From: Parachryseolinea silvisoli
GTDB lineage: Bacteria > Bacteroidota > Bacteroidia > Cytophagales > Cyclobacteriaceae
Length of the DNA stretch: 64,000 nucleotides
NCBI RefSeq assembly: GCF_021190955.1
Contig: NZ_JAIOAO010000003.1
Span: 558,001 to 622,000 of the forward strand
Direction of reading: 5' to 3'
Positions 61,582-64,000 of this stretch are shown one piece after another (position 1 is the stretch's first letter; each line of letters opens with the position of its first letter). The position numbers were made by a program, and so were the translations under genes. Under the pieces are notes generated by a model. It worked only from the letters and a program-made list of their open reading frames with translations, was not told the origin of the DNA and ran no database searches.

Positions 61582-62289
61582 TTAAAATTTCAAGTAATCG
61601 TCCATGGAAAGAACACCTTTTTTGTCCTTGATCCATTCGGCCACCATCACCGCACCTTTTGCAAAGCCTTCGCGGGAATGTGCGATGTGTTTGATCTCGA
61701 TATCGTCAATGGGGGAGGCGTATTTCACGACATGGGTGCCGGGTACCTGGTCGATTCGGAAGGAACTGATAACAAGGTCGTCGGGGTTGCCGGTGTCCTG
61801 GTTCACCCAGCCCTTTTTGCGGGGCAGGTGTTTCATGGTTCCTTCTGCCAGGGTAATGGCAGTGCCACTGGGGGCATCTCGTTTTTCCGCATGGTGGATC
61901 TCGTTCATCTCCACGTCGTATTCTGGCATATTCCGGACCATTTTGGCCAGGTACTCGTTCAACTTAAAAAAGATGTTCACGCCGACGCTGTAATTGGAGG
62001 CGTAGAAAAATGCACCGTTGCGCTCCTGGCAAAGGGCTTCAATCTCGGGCTTACGTGTCAGCCAGCCGGTTGTTCCGCAGACTACCGGAATATCATTCAG
62101 CAGGGTTCTGCGCACATTTTCGAAGGCAGCGTCGGGGTGAGAGAATTCAATAGCAACGTCGCCCGAGGCGGTTTCAAATTCGTGTTGGTTGTGAAGGTCG
62201 ATGCGCGCGGAGATGGTATGGCCGCGCTCGAGGGCTACGCGCTCAATGATTTTTCCCATTTTTCCGTAGCCGAGAAGGATGATGTTCAT
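61582..62289 (-). CDS. dapB: 4-hydroxy-tetrahydrodipicolinate reductase
   Basis: This 235-residue protein is shorter than E. coli DapB (273) but usual for Bacteroidota. It reduces the dapA product in lysine and diaminopimelate synthesis. The nucleotide-binding LLGYGKMGKIIERVALERGH, the VCGTTGW stretch and the active-site EIHHAEKRDAPSGTAITLAEG are intact. It lies 71 bases upstream of lepB on the same strand, so they may be cotranscribed. Confidence 0.95.
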   Translation of the reverse strand: MNIILLGYGKMGKIIERVALERGHTISARIDLHNQHEFETASGDVAIEFSHPDAAFENVRRTLLNDIPVVCGTTGWLTRKPEIEALCQERNGAFFYASNYSVGVNIFFKLNEYLAKMVRNMPEYDVEMNEIHHAEKRDAPSGTAITLAEGTMKHLPRKKGWVNQDTGNPDDLVISSFRIDQVPGTHVVKYASPIDDIEIKHIAHSREGFAKGAVMVAEWIKDKKGVLSMDDYLKF

Positions 62290-62317
62290 GTAAGGGTTTG
62301 TCGAGTTCGCCGTAAAA

Positions 62318-62360
62318 CTAAAAACTTTCCGAAAGTTTAGTGCTCCCGGAAAGTTTTTAG
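62318..62360 (-). terminator. Long inverted repeat, likely terminator of the bacilliredoxin gene
   Basis: A perfect 14-bp stem, CTAAAAACTTTCCG (62318-62331) and CGGAAAGTTTTTAG (62347-62360), has a 15-base loop. On the minus strand a T-rich stretch follows. It lies 20 bases after the bacilliredoxin stop. Confidence 0.65.
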
Positions 62361-62379
62361 TTCGGATTCGTCTATACGA

Positions 62380-62796
62380 CTAGCAAAACTCTTCAAACAC
62401 TTCGACCAGGTGTTGGCCGATCATTTGGGCGTTGCGGCCTTCAATGTGGTGGCGTTCAACAAAATGGACGAGCTCGCCATCTTTAAACAGGGCGATGGCA
62501 GGTGAAGATGGCGGGTAAGGCAGGGTATATTCCCGTGCTTTAGAAACGGCTTCCTTATCAACACCGGCGAAAACCGTTGTCAGCTGCTGCGGCTTTTTGC
62601 CGGCATGCTCGACAGCCCATTTCACACCCGGACGCGCTGCACCGGCAGCACATCCACATACAGAGTTGATGACCAGCAGGGTAGTACCTTGCTGATTCTT
62701 CAGACAATTATCGACTTCCTCAGAAGTCTTCAGTTCAGAGAACCCAGCGCTGGTCAGATCGCTGCGCATGGGCGCCACTAATTGTTCGGGATACAT
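62380..62796 (-). CDS. BrxA/BrxB-family bacilliredoxin
   Basis: This 138-residue thioredoxin-fold protein has the CGC active site (Cys47-Gly-Cys49) in VINSVCGCAAGAARPG, diagnostic of the YphP/YqiW family. MYPEQLVAPMRSDLTSAGF, AREYTLPYPPSSPAIALFKDGELVHFVERHHIEG and the end HLVEVFEEFC are also family-typical. In Firmicutes these proteins remove bacillithiol from oxidised proteins. Some Bacteroidota make bacillithiol, so a similar role is plausible but not proven here. It has its own -7 box in the gap after the SUF genes. Confidence 0.93.
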   Translation of the reverse strand: MYPEQLVAPMRSDLTSAGFSELKTSEEVDNCLKNQQGTTLLVINSVCGCAAGAARPGVKWAVEHAGKKPQQLTTVFAGVDKEAVSKAREYTLPYPPSSPAIALFKDGELVHFVERHHIEGRNAQMIGQHLVEVFEEFC

Positions 62797-62807
62797 ATTG
62801 TTTTTTG

Positions 62808-62815
62808 CAAAGTTA
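62808..62815 (-). promoter_or_regulatory. Perfect TAnnTTTG -7 box of the bacilliredoxin gene
   Basis: The minus-strand TAACTTTG lies 11 bases upstream of the ATG. A TTG at 62842-62840 is 24 bases further upstream, slightly beyond the usual spacing. Confidence 0.5.
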
Positions 62816-62843
62816 AATCGGATTGTACTGTTATTATAACAAA

Positions 62844-63197
62844 TTATAAAAATCCTAGTTCAAGCTTGGCCGCCTCACTCATCATGTCTTGCGAATAGGG
62901 TGGGTCAAACGTCAACTCTACCTTCACATCGTTCACGCCTTCAATCGCCTTTAATTTCTGCTGTACTTCGCCAGGAATAGATTCTGCGGAAGGGCATGAG
63001 GGCGACGTGAGCGTCATTTGTATATAAACGTTATTGACGGGGTAGACGTTAATCTCATAGATCAAGCCAAGCTCATAAACATCCACCGGAATTTCGGGAT
63101 CGTAAACGGTCTTAATGGCTTGAAGAACTTTCTCCTGCAGATCCGGAATGGCTGTAGTGGAGGTGTGTTGTTCGGTAGAACTGGCCGGTTCGCTCAT
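62844..63197 (-). CDS. DUF59/MIP18-family Fe-S assembly protein (SUF-associated)
   Basis: This 117-residue protein carries the MIP18/SufT signature: DPEIPVDVYELGLIYEINV, then MTLTSPSCPSAESIPGEVQQK (with the reactive Cys) and VELTFDPPYSQDMMSEAAKLELGFL. Such proteins assist Fe-S cluster transfer. Its start overlaps the sufE stop by 4 bases, so it belongs to the sufS-sufE operon. Confidence 0.93.
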   Translation of the reverse strand: MSEPASSTEQHTSTTAIPDLQEKVLQAIKTVYDPEIPVDVYELGLIYEINVYPVNNVYIQMTLTSPSCPSAESIPGEVQQKLKAIEGVNDVKVELTFDPPYSQDMMSEAAKLELGFL

Positions 63198-63628
63198 GAG
63201 TTTACTTGCATTTTTGTCTTAAACGCCAGGGCATACAGTTTCATCTGTTTGATCATGGCTCCGAAACCATTAGAACGTTGCGTGCCAATAAAGCGTTCCA
63301 TACCGATGCGGTTCATGAACGTAAGGTTGGCATTTAAAATAGCGTCGGGCGTCTGTCCGTTAAAGATTCGCACCAGCAAGCTTACAAGGCCCTTGGTAAT
63401 CGCGGTGTTGCTGTCCGCCACGAACTGGACCTTGCCGTCTTGGATCTGGCCGGAGAGCCATACCTTTGATTGGCAACCTTTTACGACGTTGTCTTCGGTT
63501 TTGTCGGCTTCCGGCATTTCGGGAAGCTTCTGACCCAGTTCCATCAGGTAGAACACCGCCATTTCGCGGTCGCCGTCCAGGAGAGAGAATTCTTCGGTGA
63601 TTGCGTCCTGAGTTTCCTCGATGCTCAT
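63194..63628 (-). CDS. sufE: Cysteine desulfuration protein SufE
   Basis: This 144-residue protein uses ATG 63628; a longer frame upstream overlaps sufS and has no family similarity. SufE accepts persulfide sulfur from SufS. The acceptor Cys52 lies in NVVKGCQSKVWLSG, preceded by LMELGQKLPEMPE. VQFVADSNTAITKGLVSLLVRIFNGQTP is typical. It is coupled by 4-base overlaps to sufS upstream and the DUF59 gene downstream. Confidence 0.95.
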   Translation of the reverse strand: MSIEETQDAITEEFSLLDGDREMAVFYLMELGQKLPEMPEADKTEDNVVKGCQSKVWLSGQIQDGKVQFVADSNTAITKGLVSLLVRIFNGQTPDAILNANLTFMNRIGMERFIGTQRSNGFGAMIKQMKLYALAFKTKMQVNS

Positions 63629-64000
63629 TTCATGAAGTTGATGATCCGCTCGAGACCCTCCACCAGTTGGTCGATCTCTTTTTTCGTGTTGTAAACAGCG
63701 AATGAGGCACGTACGGTTCCTTCTACCTGGAAACACTCCATGAGCGGCTGTGTGCAGTGGTGTCCTGTACGTACGGCAATGCCACGGGAGTCGAGCATCT
63801 GCCCAATGTCAAAGTGATGGATGCCTTCCACACCGAACGAAAGGACACCCACCTTTTGCGGTGCCGTGCCGATCAGTCGCACGCCCTTCAGTGCCGAAAC
63901 GCGCTCAGTAGCATAAGTCAACAATGCATGTTCGTGGGTGGCGATGTTCTCACGGCCCAGGTCGAGAATAAAGTCCATGGCGTATTTATAGGCTACTACA
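63625..64000 (-). CDS. sufS: Cysteine desulfurase SufS, C-terminal part
   Basis: The frame is open to the right window edge on the minus strand, so only the last ~125 residues are present. The active-site Cys loop is in RTGHHCTQPLM. GLENIA-type spacing (LGRENIATHEHALL) and VLSFGVEGIHHFDIGQMLDSRGIAV are typical of SufS/CsdA-type PLP enzymes, which take sulfur from cysteine for Fe-S cluster assembly. It overlaps sufE by 4 bases. Confidence 0.94.
   Translation of the reverse strand, partial: VVAYKYAMDFILDLGRENIATHEHALLTYATERVSALKGVRLIGTAPQKVGVLSFGVEGIHHFDIGQMLDSRGIAVRTGHHCTQPLMECFQVEGTVRASFAVYNTKKEIDQLVEGLERIINFMK

Noticed and set aside
62380-62796. BREX phage-defence gene, because of the name BrxA/BrxB
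   Set aside because: The CGC-motif thioredoxin fold is bacilliredoxin; the shared symbol with BREX genes is a coincidence, and no other BREX gene is present.
63629-63736. N-terminal extension of the sufE frame
   Set aside because: It overlaps sufS on the same strand and has no SufE similarity; ATG 63628 with a 4-base overlap is the natural start.

Overview
The window (64 kb, mid-to-high GC coding DNA) comes from the chromosome of a Bacteroidota bacterium, most likely of the order Cytophagales. The evidence is a set of PorP/SprF-family type IX secretion partners, two proteins ending in the gliding-motility-associated C-terminal (CHU_C, type B) sorting domain, one protein ending in a type A (Por) sorting domain, Bacteroidota-type promoters (TAnnTTTG -7 boxes), weak ribosome binding sites, and housekeeping genes with typical Bacteroidota layouts (rpsF-rpsR-rplI, NagB/PIG-L fusion, DUF59 between SUF genes). 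I cannot name the genus with confidence.

Region 1 (1-4068): the 3' end of a large surface protein with a type B sorting domain, then a PorP/SprF-family protein and a PD40/OmpA peptidoglycan-binding protein. This looks like a dedicated export and anchoring cassette for that surface protein. Region 2 (4107-22288): an exopolysaccharide or surface glycan locus. It holds a Wzz/BY-kinase-like co-polymerase, an FkbM methyltransferase, a Wzx-like flippase, a GT-B glycosyltransferase, a 45-residue single-span membrane protein, an O-antigen ligase/Wzy-like polymerase, a half-length TolC-like protein, two GT-C membrane glycosyltransferases, three acyltransferase-3 proteins, a membrane-anchored EEP phosphatase/nuclease, and a UbiA-SDR-HAD trio resembling the enzymes that make polyprenyl-phosphate-linked pentofuranose in mycobacteria.

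Region 3 (22571-37628): two giant secreted proteins, each starting with an alpha/beta-hydrolase esterase domain. One (2101 aa) carries 14 PKD-like repeats around a beta-helix and a type B sorting domain. The other (about 2356 aa) carries FN3, F5/8C-like, two PA14 and three copies of an unnamed ~170-residue module, and a type A sorting domain. Between them lies a PorP/SprF protein fused to a SPOR domain, so a second export and anchoring cassette solves peptidoglycan tethering differently from region 1.

Region 4 (37728-64000): mostly housekeeping genes: hppD, trpS, priA, a NagB/PIG-L fusion, a transglutaminase / alpha-E / circularly permuted ATP-grasp operon, rpsF-rpsR-rplI, apaG, ung, lepB, dapB, a bacilliredoxin and a sufS-sufE-DUF59 operon cut by the window end. 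Several small uncharacterised proteins lie among them (acidic 119-aa protein, TerB-like, DUF2807, a SecD-P1-head-like orphan, a transglycosylase-like membrane protein, a membrane-anchored coiled coil). I found no tRNA, rRNA, insertion sequence, CRISPR array or prophage. No gap between genes exceeds about 300 bases.
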